Of a DNA stretch of 27,710 nucleotides, positions 8,828 to 16,880 are shown one piece after another; position 1 is the first letter of the stretch, and each line of letters starts with the position of its first letter. This DNA comes from Clostridia bacterium (GTDB lineage Bacteria; Bacillota; Clostridia; TANB77; CAG-508), in assembly GCA_900772235.1 (NCBI GenBank), contig CAAGQX010000081.1, positions 1-27,710 on the forward strand, in the 5' to 3' direction. The notes beneath the pieces were generated by a model that was not told where the DNA came from, ran no database searches, and saw only the letters and a program-made list of their open reading frames with translations. The position numbers were made by a program, and so were the translations under genes.

Positions 8828-10631
8828 TTAAGTTATTATATTTTTTTCAAATTCATCACATTCTATTTTTGTAAGCATATGTTCTTCTCCTGCAAACATT
8901 AAGCATTCTCCTCTTTTTAATCCTCTTATTTCTATTTTTTCTTTTTCTGATAAATTTGTGTATTTACTTAAAATTAATATATTTTCTTCTTCCAATGAAA
9001 AAAATACTTTATTACTTGAATTGTTTAATATGCTTTTTCCATAAGCTCCTTCTTCTAAACTAAATAAATCTGAAATATCTTGTGTAATAGCAATGCTACT
9101 TCCTCCATATTTTCTAATAGTTTTAAATATTTTATATATAAAACTTGCTACTTCTTTATTTGCTGTTATTCCTATCATCTGCCATATTTCATCTAAATAT
9201 ATTGCTTTTTTAACATTTCTATTTTTTTTAATTTTATCCCAAAATAAATCTGTAAAAAGATACATTCCATATTTAATATTTTCTTCTCCCAGTTCATAGA
9301 TATCTGCAATTATTAATTTATTTTCTAGTTCTAAATTTGTATATTCATTAAAAAATTTCAATGACCCTTTTACAAATGGAATTAATTTTATTTGCATTTT
9401 TTTTGTTTTTTTGTCTTTACCTAAAATATTATATAAATCTTCTAATTTAGGCATATCATAGGTAGATTTAAATGTTTTTTTATTCAAATCCTTATATAAA
9501 CTTTTATCGTCAAATGTAATATTTTTTTCTTCGTAGCATTTAATTATTTTTTCTTCTAGAATTGCTTTTTCTTCTTCATTTAAATTTCCAAATATTAAAT
9601 TAAAAAATCCAATTAATCTACTAATTTTTGTTGCTAAATATCCCTTTTCATCTTCTATACTTTCTTTTCTAATATCTAAAACATTTATATATGTATTTGA
9701 TGTTGGTCCTAATTTTAAAACTGCACCATCAACATTTTGTGCAAGATTTGTGTACTCTCTATCTGGGTCTATTACATATTGTTCTATTCCAAGTAATCTA
9801 TATCTTAATATTTGTAACTTTGTAAAAAAAGATTTTCCGTGATCCGCTTGTTCCAAAAATGCACATATTAGCATTTTTATATTTTTCTGTATTATATCTA
9901 TCAATAAAAACTAAAGAATTATTATAAATATTAGAGCCAAGAAAAATTCCTTTTTCATCAAAAATAGCTGAAGATATAAATGGATATGTTGCTGTAAGTC
10001 CACTTGTTAAAACATTTCTTCCACTTGCTTTTTTTAAATCTTTATTATTTTCACCAAATGGTAAACAAGATGTAAATATTTGCTCTTGCCTAAAATTTGC
10101 TCTTCTTGTTTGCATTCCAGAACTTTGTAAAATTCCTTCTACCTTATTTAATAAATACTCTTGTTCTTTAATATTATTAGAAAATAAATTAATATAAATA
10201 TATAAAAAATATATTTCTTCATTATTTATTTGAATTTCTTTTCTTATATATTTAGCATCATTATATGTAAATGCTGCTATATCAATATCCTGCCTATTTT
10301 GATTACCATCTTTTAAATTAACTCCTACATTAGTTATATGATATGTTAAGTCCCTAATTACTTTGTAATTATCTTGTAATTCATAAAATATTGAAATATT
10401 CATATTTAAATTAATATCTAATATTTTTTTTAAAATTAAATCATTAAATTCTCTATTATAATTTACAATTAATAATCCTGAATAATAAATATTATCAATT
10501 TCAAAATATTTAGGATTTAAACTTGAAATATATGATGGTGAAATTTTATCTTTTATATTAAATGTACCTTCTAAATTATTTTCATTGTTTTTTTTATATT
10601 TATTTATTTTATTTTTAATTTTGTCTAAAAT
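8828..10631 (-). CDS. virB4: VirB4-family type IV secretion ATPase, split by +1 shift at a CGG codon; ATT start
   Basis: Joined product of 600 residues: a TraC/VirB4 N-terminal domain, then the HerA/FtsK-like ATPase. Walker A GTSGSGKS is at 260-267, Walker B IYLDE has Asp480-Glu481, and TQDISDLF and GLKRGECLMFAG motifs follow. The frame breaks inside the P-loop: GGA TCA CGG AAA reads on for 12 codons to a stop, but skipping the C (base 9839) gives GGA TCA GGA AAA TCT and the full ATPase. The length 10631-8828 equals 601 codons plus one base. No ATG, GTG or TTG precedes residue 77; the frame opens after GGAGG (10639-10643) with ATT 7 bases later. VirB4 powers conjugation or secretion, but no VirD4, relaxase or channel gene is nearby. 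Confidence 0.85.
9835..9848 (-). other. Candidate +1 frameshift site in virB4 (TCA CGG AAA)
   Basis: The in-frame CGG codon (9837-9839) sits between Ser and Gly of the Walker A motif. Reading GGA after skipping C restores the frame. A similar site (AAA CGG AAA) occurs in parB. It could also be a one-base insertion mutation or a sequencing error. Confidence 0.55.
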
Positions 10632-10655
10632 ATTTTTACCTCCCTTTATTAATAT

Positions 10656-11234
10656 TTACATTATATTTAAATCTTTTCTACTATTAAAAAATGAAAATAA
10701 TATTTTTTCTATTTCTTTATTATTAGAAAAATCTGTTACAAAATTACCACATCTTGATAAACATTCTTTTATTTTAAAATAATTTTCATTCAATTTATCA
10801 AAAATATATTTTTCTTTTTCTTCATCTATTTTTTCTTTTTTATTTTCGTATTTTTCTTTTAAAATAATATAAAAATTCTTTGAAGATGATTTTCTTTTTT
10901 TATTTAATTCCAAAATATATTTAATATAATTATCTTTTATTTTTTTTATTTTTTCTTTTTCATTTTTATTAATATTTTCAATATTGGAAATATGAGAAGT
11001 TAAATCTTCTTTGTTACTTTGAATTAAAATTTGAATATTAAATTTACAAGTTTTCAAAAATATTTTATAAGAATTTAAAATAGATTCTTTTTCTAAGTTA
11101 GATTTTAAATTAAAATTAATTGGATTTACTTTAATAATTTTTACATATGAATTATTTTTTAATTTAATAATTCCATTATCAAAGATTTTAAAAAACGGGA
11201 GCCATTCTTGAACTGAATTAATATTATTTTTCAT
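10656..11234 (-). CDS. TraC-like protein, partner of VirB4
   Basis: 192 residues starting SVQEWLPFFKIFDNGIIKLK and continuing through VKIIKVNPINFNLKS and LKTCKFNIQILIQSNKED. This resembles the small TraC/VirB4-N-terminal-like proteins found just before VirB4 in Gram-positive conjugation operons (family assigned from memory, moderate certainty). Residues 85-155 form a Lys/Glu-rich probable coiled coil. There is a strong AAAGGAGG site before the ATG. It is 24 bases upstream of the virB4 ATT start and 16 bases after the DUF2442 gene, in the same operon. Very AT-rich. Confidence 0.7.
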   Translation of the reverse strand: MKNNINSVQEWLPFFKIFDNGIIKLKNNSYVKIIKVNPINFNLKSNLEKESILNSYKIFLKTCKFNIQILIQSNKEDLTSHISNIENINKNEKEKIKKIKDNYIKYILELNKKRKSSSKNFYIILKEKYENKKEKIDEEKEKYIFDKLNENYFKIKECLSRCGNFVTDFSNNKEIEKILFSFFNSRKDLNIM

Positions 11235-11250
11235 TTAACCTCCTTTTTTA

Positions 11251-11496
11251 TTATATATAAAAACCATTTTGATACAATTCTTCACAATCAATGTCTAACT
11301 CTTCGCTCCACATAACAGCATATCCTCCTGCATCAATTTTTACATTTTTAAAAATAATCTCATTTTTTAAAAGTTCAAATTCTTTTATTTTATTTATAAT
11401 TTTTTTTACATCATAATATTTAATTTCATTATTATCAAATTTTACTTTTAATATTTTATCTGAAAGAGTTTCAACTTTTATCACTTTATGAAACAT
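11251..11496 (-). CDS. DUF2442 domain protein
   Basis: 81 residues with the DUF2442 layout: N-terminal beta strands (VIKVETLSDKILKVKFDNNE), a YYDVKKII segment, and the C-terminal GGYAVMWSEELDIDCEELY that corresponds to the conserved W-x-E/D-x-LD signature. The pair DUF4160-DUF2442 is common and often suggested to be a toxin-antitoxin-like module; that is not proven by this sequence. The ribosome binding site is AAGGGGG. It lies 15 bases after DUF4160 and 16 before the TraC-like gene. Confidence 0.85.
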   Translation of the reverse strand: MFHKVIKVETLSDKILKVKFDNNEIKYYDVKKIINKIKEFELLKNEIIFKNVKIDAGGYAVMWSEELDIDCEELYQNGFYI

Positions 11497-11511
11497 TTTT
11501 ATTCCCCCTTT

Positions 11512-11766
11512 TTAAATTAATGGCTTAATTTTTTTAAATTTTTCTTTATTCCATATATCCATTAATTCCTCTCTATGTAGATTTATCCATTCTTCTACTA
11601 AATTTAAAGCTTTTTTAGGTAAATCCCCATCTAAAACATTACAGTTTTTTATATTAATAGCAGCCGTATATTCTCCATATATAACGTGTATATGTGGGGG
11701 ATTGTGTTCTTTTCCTAAAAAATATATCTTTATTGTCATCCCATAGAAGTTTGATATTGTTGGCAT
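11512..11766 (-). CDS. DUF4160 domain protein
   Basis: 84 residues with the DUF4160 hallmarks: MPTISNFYGMTIKIYF at the start, then EHNPPHIHVIYGEYTA with the conserved PPHIH, and a C-terminal LVEEWINLHREELMDIWN helix. It is complete and of usual length. The ribosome binding site is the consensus AAGGAGG (11774-11780). It is the first gene of the island operon. The usual partner DUF2442 follows, and the two may act as a small regulatory or toxin-antitoxin-like pair. Confidence 0.88.
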   Translation of the reverse strand: MPTISNFYGMTIKIYFLGKEHNPPHIHVIYGEYTAAINIKNCNVLDGDLPKKALNLVEEWINLHREELMDIWNKEKFKKIKPLI

Positions 11767-11781
11767 AATGACACCTCCTTT

Positions 11782-11810
11782 ATTATATAAAATTTTTTAA
11801 TTTTTTTCAA
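11782..11810 (-). promoter_or_regulatory. Candidate proximal promoter of the island operon
   Basis: Minus-strand TTGAAA (11805-11810), 17-base spacer, perfect TATAAT (11782-11787). The predicted transcription start would fall within the ribosome binding site of DUF4160, so the transcript would have almost no leader. Confidence 0.5.
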
Positions 11811-11871
11811 TGATTTTTAAATAATAGAATAAAAATTATAGATTTAAATTTTCTTGAATAAAACTATTTAT

Positions 11872-11900
11872 AGTTTACAATTTTTTCCAGCATCTGTCAA
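11872..11900 (-). promoter_or_regulatory. Candidate distal promoter of the island operon
   Basis: Minus-strand perfect TTGACA (11895-11900), 17-base spacer, TAAACT (11872-11877). It has the same -35, spacing and -10 as the promoter upstream of the tRNA-Ser at 27587. It would give a leader of about 100 bases. Confidence 0.5.
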
Positions 11901-11980
11901 GAAAAATCGTTTTACAAAAATCGACAAATTTTTTTGTATAAAAAAAATATAAAAGGTCATAATAAAAATATAAGGTTTGT

Positions 11981-12374
11981 ATTAGTTGAACGAAGAGTAA
12001 TATTAGATTTCTTAAGGTTTAATATTGTTCGATCAAAGGTTTTTATTAGTTCTTTATGGATTAGTTTTGGCCGGAGATGAAAGTTATAATATTTGTATGT
12101 AAGTTATTGTATACGGTAGCTAAATTATAGGTATTATAGCCTAGTTAAGATTATATTAATATCTAATTTAGGGATTATTTTTAGTCCATATTTTTGGATG
12201 AATATAGTTTCTTTTGGTGTTTTTATGGTCGAGCAACTGATTAAAATATGTGGTTTCTTGCTTGTTTATATAGTAATATATATCAGGTGAAAAAATTATA
12301 TATTTTAGTTTTAGCTGAAGATTAATATGAGCTTTATTGATAATAGCTCAGTAAGATAACTTACTGAGCTATTA
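11981..12374 (+). ncRNA. Candidate structured RNA in the gap between gyrB and the island
   Basis: The gap from 11767 to 12388 contains no ORF of note. Hairpins on the plus strand include: 11986-11991/12027-12032 enclosing 11999-12005/12020-12026; 12120-12126/12165-12171 enclosing two small stem-loops; 12172-12177/12182-12187; and 12230-12236/12258-12264. G-U pairs in three of these would be A-C mismatches on the other strand, favouring a plus-strand transcript. By rough count there are about three G per C. I do not recognise the family. It may instead be eroded DNA; no clear promoter was found. Confidence 0.3.
12341..12374 (-). terminator. Hairpin terminator after gyrB
   Basis: A perfect 15-bp inverted repeat (12341-12355 and 12360-12374, core AGCTCAGTAAG) with an ATAA loop lies 15 bases after the gyrB stop. 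T-runs are weak on both sides. An alternative hairpin (12328-12333 with 12345-12350) shares its left arm. Confidence 0.65.
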
Positions 12375-12388
12375 GTTTATTATAAATA

Positions 12389-14317
12389 TTATATATCTAG
12401 GTTTTTAACAAATTTAGAATTTTTAATTATAAATTCTCTTCTTGGTTCAACATCATCACCCATTAAAGTAGTGAATATTTCATCTGCTTTTATTGCATCA
12501 TCCATTGTTACTTGAATTAATATTCTATTTTCTGGATTCATAGTTGTTTCCCATAATTGTTCTGGGTTCATTTCTCCTAAACCTTTGTATCTTTGAATTG
12601 ATAATTGTTCTCTTGCAATTCCTTTTTCTTCTAATTCTTTATATGCTTCTGCCAAATCTTCATCTGTATAGCAATATTTATCTTCCATTCCTTTTTTTGC
12701 TAATTTATATAAAGGTGGTTGTGCTAAATATACATTTCCATTTTCAATTAAAGGTTTCATATATCTAAAGAAAAATGTAAGCAATAAAGTTCTAATGTGA
12801 GATCCATCTACATCGGCATCTGCCATTATTATTACTTTTCCATATCTTATTTTTGTAATATCAAAGTCATTACCAATTCCTGCTCCTACTGCTAAAATAA
12901 CAGGATTTAATTTATCATTTCCATAAATTTTATCTGCTCTTGCTTTTTCAACATTAAGCATTTTTCCCCATAGTGGAAGAATTGCTTGAAATCTCCTATC
13001 TCTACCTTGTTTTGCACTTCCTCCTGCCGAGTCTCCCTCTACTATATATACTTCACATTCATCTCTATTACTGCTACTACAATCAGCCAATTTTCCTGGA
13101 AGTGTAGTATTTTCTAAAGCATTTTTCCTTCTAACTAATTCTCTTGCTTTCCTTGCTGCTTCCCTTGCTCTTGATGCACTAATACATTTTTCCAAAATAG
13201 CTTTTGCAACAGCTGGGTTTTCCTCTAAAAAGTTTGATAAAGTTTCATTCATAGCATTTTGTACTATTCCAGATACTTCACTATTTCCTAATTTTGTTTT
13301 TGTTTGTCCTTCAAATTGAGGTTCTTTTACTTTTACAGAAATTACTGCTGTAATTCCTTCCCTTATATCATCACCCAATAAATTTCCATCTTTTTCTTTT
13401 AATATATTATGTGATTTTGCATAATCATTAAATACTTTAGTAAGAGATCTTTTAAACCCTTCTAAGTGAGTACCACCTTCTATTGTATTTATATTATTTA
13501 CAAAAGAATATATATTTTCTGAATATGCTGTTGTATATTGCATTGCTATTTCTATTGGATATTCACCTTTTTTTTCTATATAAATCGGCTTTTCGTGTAA
13601 AGGTTCTTTATTTTTGTTTAAAAATTCAACAAAAGAAACAAGTCCACCTTCAAAACAAAATTCTGCCTTTTGCTCTTTTCCTTCTCTTTTATCTTCTATA
13701 TTTATTTTTAATCCTTTTGTTAAAAATGCCATTTCTCTAAATCTATTTTCTAGAACTTCATATTCATATTCTAAAGTTTCAAAAATTGTATCATCTGCTA
13801 AAAATCTAACAGTTGTTCCTGTTTTATCAGAATCTCCTATTCTATGTAAAGGTTCTACAGTTTTTCCTCTTTCGAATTTCATTTGGAAAATTCCACCATC
13901 TCTTTGGATAGTAACTTCTGTCCATTGTGATAAGGCATTTACAACAGATGAACCAACTCCGTGAAGTCCTCCAGATACTTTATATCCGCTATCTCCACCA
14001 AATTTTCCACCAGCGTGTAATACAGTATAAACTGTTTCTGCTGCAGATATATGTGTTTTAGGATGTATATCTACTGGTATTCCTCTTCCATTATCCTCTA
14101 CTTTTATTATATTTCCTGGTTCAATTGTAATATTTATTTGTGTACAATATCCAGCTAAAGCTTCATCAACACTATTATCCACAATTTCATAAACTAAGTG
14201 ATGTAATCCTCTAATTGAAACAGAACCTATATACATACCTGGTCTTTTTCTTACAGCCTCTAATCCTTCCAATACTTGAATTTGGTCTGCCTTATACTCA
14301 TGTTCATATTTTTCCAT
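12389..14317 (-). CDS. gyrB: DNA gyrase subunit B
   Basis: ATPase subunit of gyrase, 642 residues, normal length. The GHKL ATP site is visible (EIVDNSVDEALAG at 44-56, DNGRGIP at 75-81, GGLHGVG at 116-122). The TOPRIM domain has EGDSAGGSAKQGRD from 427 and the metal-binding DADVD at 500-504. The tail domain contains QRYKGLGEMNPEQLWETTM. The usual LPLRGK is LPLWGK here (Trp450), a variant I associate with Clostridia. The site AGGAGG precedes the ATG. It lies 32 bases after recF. The remB (yaaB) gene found between recF and gyrB in Bacillus is missing. Confidence 0.98.
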   Translation of the reverse strand: MEKYEHEYKADQIQVLEGLEAVRKRPGMYIGSVSIRGLHHLVYEIVDNSVDEALAGYCTQINITIEPGNIIKVEDNGRGIPVDIHPKTHISAAETVYTVLHAGGKFGGDSGYKVSGGLHGVGSSVVNALSQWTEVTIQRDGGIFQMKFERGKTVEPLHRIGDSDKTGTTVRFLADDTIFETLEYEYEVLENRFREMAFLTKGLKINIEDKREGKEQKAEFCFEGGLVSFVEFLNKNKEPLHEKPIYIEKKGEYPIEIAMQYTTAYSENIYSFVNNINTIEGGTHLEGFKRSLTKVFNDYAKSHNILKEKDGNLLGDDIREGITAVISVKVKEPQFEGQTKTKLGNSEVSGIVQNAMNETLSNFLEENPAVAKAILEKCISASRAREAARKARELVRRKNALENTTLPGKLADCSSSNRDECEVYIVEGDSAGGSAKQGRDRRFQAILPLWGKMLNVEKARADKIYGNDKLNPVILAVGAGIGNDFDITKIRYGKVIIMADADVDGSHIRTLLLTFFFRYMKPLIENGNVYLAQPPLYKLAKKGMEDKYCYTDEDLAEAYKELEEKGIAREQLSIQRYKGLGEMNPEQLWETTMNPENRILIQVTMDDAIKADEIFTTLMGDDVEPRREFIIKNSKFVKNLDI

Positions 14318-14349
14318 TTTTTCCTCCTATATTTTTCGTATATTTATAT

Positions 14350-15420
14350 TTAATTATTAAAAATCTTTCCATCTTTAACATTATAATATTTAATTTCATT
14401 TTTTTCTAGTATTATTTTTTCTGTGCTTGTAATTATTACTTGATTTTTATTGATATTTTCAATAAAACCTTTTATTCTTTTTTTATCTAATTCAGACATA
14501 AAATCATCTAATAAAATAATTGGATAATCATCTATTTCTTCGTAGATAGTTTCTGCTTCTGCTAATTTTAATGAAATAATACTAGACCTTTGTTGTCCTT
14601 GAGATCCATATATACAAATATTTTTATTATTTATAAATATCTCAAAATCATCTCTATGAATTCCTACACTTGTATAGCCTTTTTGAATATCTAAATTTCT
14701 TTTATTTTTTAATTCATTTAAATAATCTTTTTCACTTATTATATTACTTTTATATTTTATTTCAATATTTTCTTTATTTTCAGTTATCTTTAAATGAATA
14801 TCTTTTATTTTATTATTAATTTTCTCTATAAATTCTTTTCTATAATTATATACTTTTATTCCTAATAAAACTAATTGTTCATCCCAAATATCTAACATTT
14901 CTTTTGGTTTATTTTCATATTTTATTTGTTTTAAATAATTATTTCTTTGTTCTAATGTTTTATTATATTTATTTAATGTATGAACATACATTGGTTTTAA
15001 TTGGCTTATCATTATATTTAAAAATTTTCTTCTTTTGCTTGGATCATTTTTTAAAATATTAATATCTTGTGGTGAAAATAAAACTACATATATTTTTCCC
15101 AAAATGTCACTTATTTTTTTTACTTTAATTTCATTTATGAAAAAATCTTTTTTATCTTTTAATTCTAATTTTATTTTTCCATTTCTGTCTTTTTTAAAAT
15201 ATTCAATTTCTACATTAGTAAAATTTTTATCTATATTAATTAGTTCTTTATCTATATTTGTTCTAAAAGACTTTCCTAAACTACAAGTAAAAATAGCTTC
15301 TAATATATTTGTTTTTCCTTGAGCATTATCTCCATAAATATTATTTATTTTTTCTCCAAATTCTATTTCCTGTAAATCATAATTTCTAAAATTTTCTAAT
15401 TTTATTTTTTTTATGTACAT
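14350..15420 (-). CDS. recF: DNA replication and repair protein RecF
   Basis: SMC-like ATPase that binds gapped DNA and helps load RecA. Walker A GDNAQGKT is at residues 30-37, the ABC signature is seen in YGSQGQQRS, and Walker B with D-loop in IILLDDFMSELD. At 356 residues the length is normal. It starts 12 bases after the dnaN stop, with a short AAGGA site. The S4-domain gene yaaA that lies between dnaN and recF in many Firmicutes is absent. More AT-rich than dnaN or gyrB, with A/T-ending codons throughout. Confidence 0.97.
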   Translation of the reverse strand: MYIKKIKLENFRNYDLQEIEFGEKINNIYGDNAQGKTNILEAIFTCSLGKSFRTNIDKELINIDKNFTNVEIEYFKKDRNGKIKLELKDKKDFFINEIKVKKISDILGKIYVVLFSPQDINILKNDPSKRRKFLNIMISQLKPMYVHTLNKYNKTLEQRNNYLKQIKYENKPKEMLDIWDEQLVLLGIKVYNYRKEFIEKINNKIKDIHLKITENKENIEIKYKSNIISEKDYLNELKNKRNLDIQKGYTSVGIHRDDFEIFINNKNICIYGSQGQQRSSIISLKLAEAETIYEEIDDYPIILLDDFMSELDKKRIKGFIENINKNQVIITSTEKIILEKNEIKYYNVKDGKIFNN

Positions 15421-15432
15421 TTTTTTTCCTTA

Positions 15433-16557
15433 TTAATCTTCTTTTATTCTTATAGGTAAAATCATATATGTATATTCTTGTGCTGTTTCTTCTACTGGTT
15501 TAATAATACAAGGTGAAATATTGCTTCCAAATTCAATAAATATTTCTTCATCTTCTATTACTTTCAATGCATCTAAGAAATACTTTGGATTAACACCTAT
15601 TTCAAGAGGTTTTCCTTCAGTTTCTACATATATTTCTTCTTTAGCATCACCAGTTTGATTTGTGCAAGATAAAGTAATTTTTTCTATTTCTATATTTATT
15701 TTTACTGGATATTTTTTTTCTTTTTCAACATAAGAAGATGAAATTAAGCTAACTCTTTCTAAACAATTTTGTAAAATGCTTTTATTAATTCTAATTCTTG
15801 TTTCCCAAGTAGAAGGAATTACATTTTGATAATTTAAAAATTCTCCTTCTAATAATCTTGTAACTATTTTACAATTTTCCATTTCAAAAACAGCTTGATT
15901 TTTTGCTATTCCTATTTTTATATTATCAAATGAATCTGTTACTATTTTGTTTACTTCATTTAATGTTTTTCCTGGAATAACTGCTTTAAAATCATTTGTT
16001 TTTTCTGTTAAGAAAGTACTAACCCAACTCATTCTTGAACCATCTATTGCAACTACATTTAATTTATTATTAATAGTTTCAAATAAACATCCTGTAAAAA
16101 TTGGTCTGTTTTCTTCTATACTTACTGCAAAAATTGTTTTCTTTATCATATCTTTTAAAGTTCTTTGTTCTGTTACAACAGAATGTTCAACATCTATTTT
16201 AGGAAGTTCTGGATATTCTTCTGGATTCATTGTTGATAATTTATATAAAGAACCTTCACATTCAATAACTAATAATTTATTTTCATTAACTGTTATTTTT
16301 ATTTCTGTATCTGGTAATTTTCTAATAATTTCACTAAACATTATAGCATTAACTACAGTATTACCTTCTTCTATAACATTACAATCTACAATATATTCAA
16401 TACCTAATTCTAAATCATAAGTAGTCATTTTTACTTTATTTTCATTTGTTTGTATAAATATTCCTTCTAATATAGGCATTGTTGTTCTAGTAGGTACACC
16501 TCTTACTACAGAATTTATACATTTTAATAATTTTTCTTTTTCACATATAATTTTCAT
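15433..16557 (-). CDS. dnaN: DNA polymerase III sliding clamp (beta subunit)
   Basis: Ring-shaped processivity clamp for replicative polymerase. Three repeated clamp folds fit the 374 residues; the N-terminal CEKEKLLKCINSVVRGVPTR with TMPILEGIF and the C-terminal YTYMILPIR are typical. Start choice: an in-frame TTG at 16561-16563 is only 2-3 bases from the AGGAG site (16566-16570), whereas the ATG at 16555-16557 is 8 bases away and is preferred. It lies directly beside oriC, on the side of the DnaA-trio run, as in Bacillus. Confidence 0.97.
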   Translation of the reverse strand: MKIICEKEKLLKCINSVVRGVPTRTTMPILEGIFIQTNENKVKMTTYDLELGIEYIVDCNVIEEGNTVVNAIMFSEIIRKLPDTEIKITVNENKLLVIECEGSLYKLSTMNPEEYPELPKIDVEHSVVTEQRTLKDMIKKTIFAVSIEENRPIFTGCLFETINNKLNVVAIDGSRMSWVSTFLTEKTNDFKAVIPGKTLNEVNKIVTDSFDNIKIGIAKNQAVFEMENCKIVTRLLEGEFLNYQNVIPSTWETRIRINKSILQNCLERVSLISSSYVEKEKKYPVKINIEIEKITLSCTNQTGDAKEEIYVETEGKPLEIGVNPKYFLDALKVIEDEEIFIEFGSNISPCIIKPVEETAQEYTYMILPIRIKED

Positions 16558-16563
16558 TTTCAA

Positions 16564-16880
16564 AACTCCTTTTTTATATAAATAATATATTTTAGTATTA
16601 GTATTAGTAAGTGCTGTGAATTTTGTGGAAAAAACTTGAAAGCGGGTATTTCCCTAATAAACAACCTGTGCATAAACCTGTGGAAAAAAATAGATATTAT
16701 TAACATTTTTAAATTTTAACTGTGAAAAAGAAATAATTCACAAGTTAATCACAGGTTATTCACAGATGGTTATGGATAACTTTTCTCTTATTTCCGTAAG
16801 TAAGAAAAGCAATTTTTTTAACAAACTTTTTTTTGTAAAACAGAAATTTTATAAAAGTTTATTTTTTATTTTAATTCCAA
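16564..16880. other. oriC: Chromosomal replication origin (oriC) between dnaA and dnaN
   Basis: DnaA-box-like 9-mers (consensus TTATCCACA) with 8 of 9 matches are at 16624-16632, 16667-16675, 16679-16687 (all reverse), 16756-16764 (forward) and 16771-16779 (reverse). Weaker 7 of 9 copies are at 16721-16729, 16734-16742 and 16745-16753. AT-rich stretches flank the cluster. Gene orientation switches around it: housekeeping genes point left on the left and right on the right. The position between dnaA and dnaN matches the unwinding region of other Firmicutes. Confidence 0.9.
16593..16610 (+). promoter_or_regulatory. DnaA-trio-like run (origin unwinding element)
   Basis: Six consecutive triplets TAG TAT TAG TAT TAG TAA end 4 bases before a weak DnaA-box-like 9-mer (16615-16623) and 13 bases before a good reverse box (16624-16632). 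The AT-rich dnaN leader lies on the other side. Order and polarity fit the DnaA-trio element known from Bacillus subtilis, in which DnaA filaments load on single strands. Two triplets are TAT rather than TAG or TAA. Confidence 0.6.

Noticed and set aside
9798..10403. Treating the two halves of virB4 as separate genes
   Set aside because: The first half ends inside the P-loop and the second half would begin with non-homologous residues; only the joined frame gives a continuous VirB4.
12061..12340. Group I or group II intron, RNase P RNA or tmRNA in the gap after gyrB
   Set aside because: None of their conserved cores (for example a group II domain V hairpin or the RNase P GAGGAAAGUC segment) could be found.
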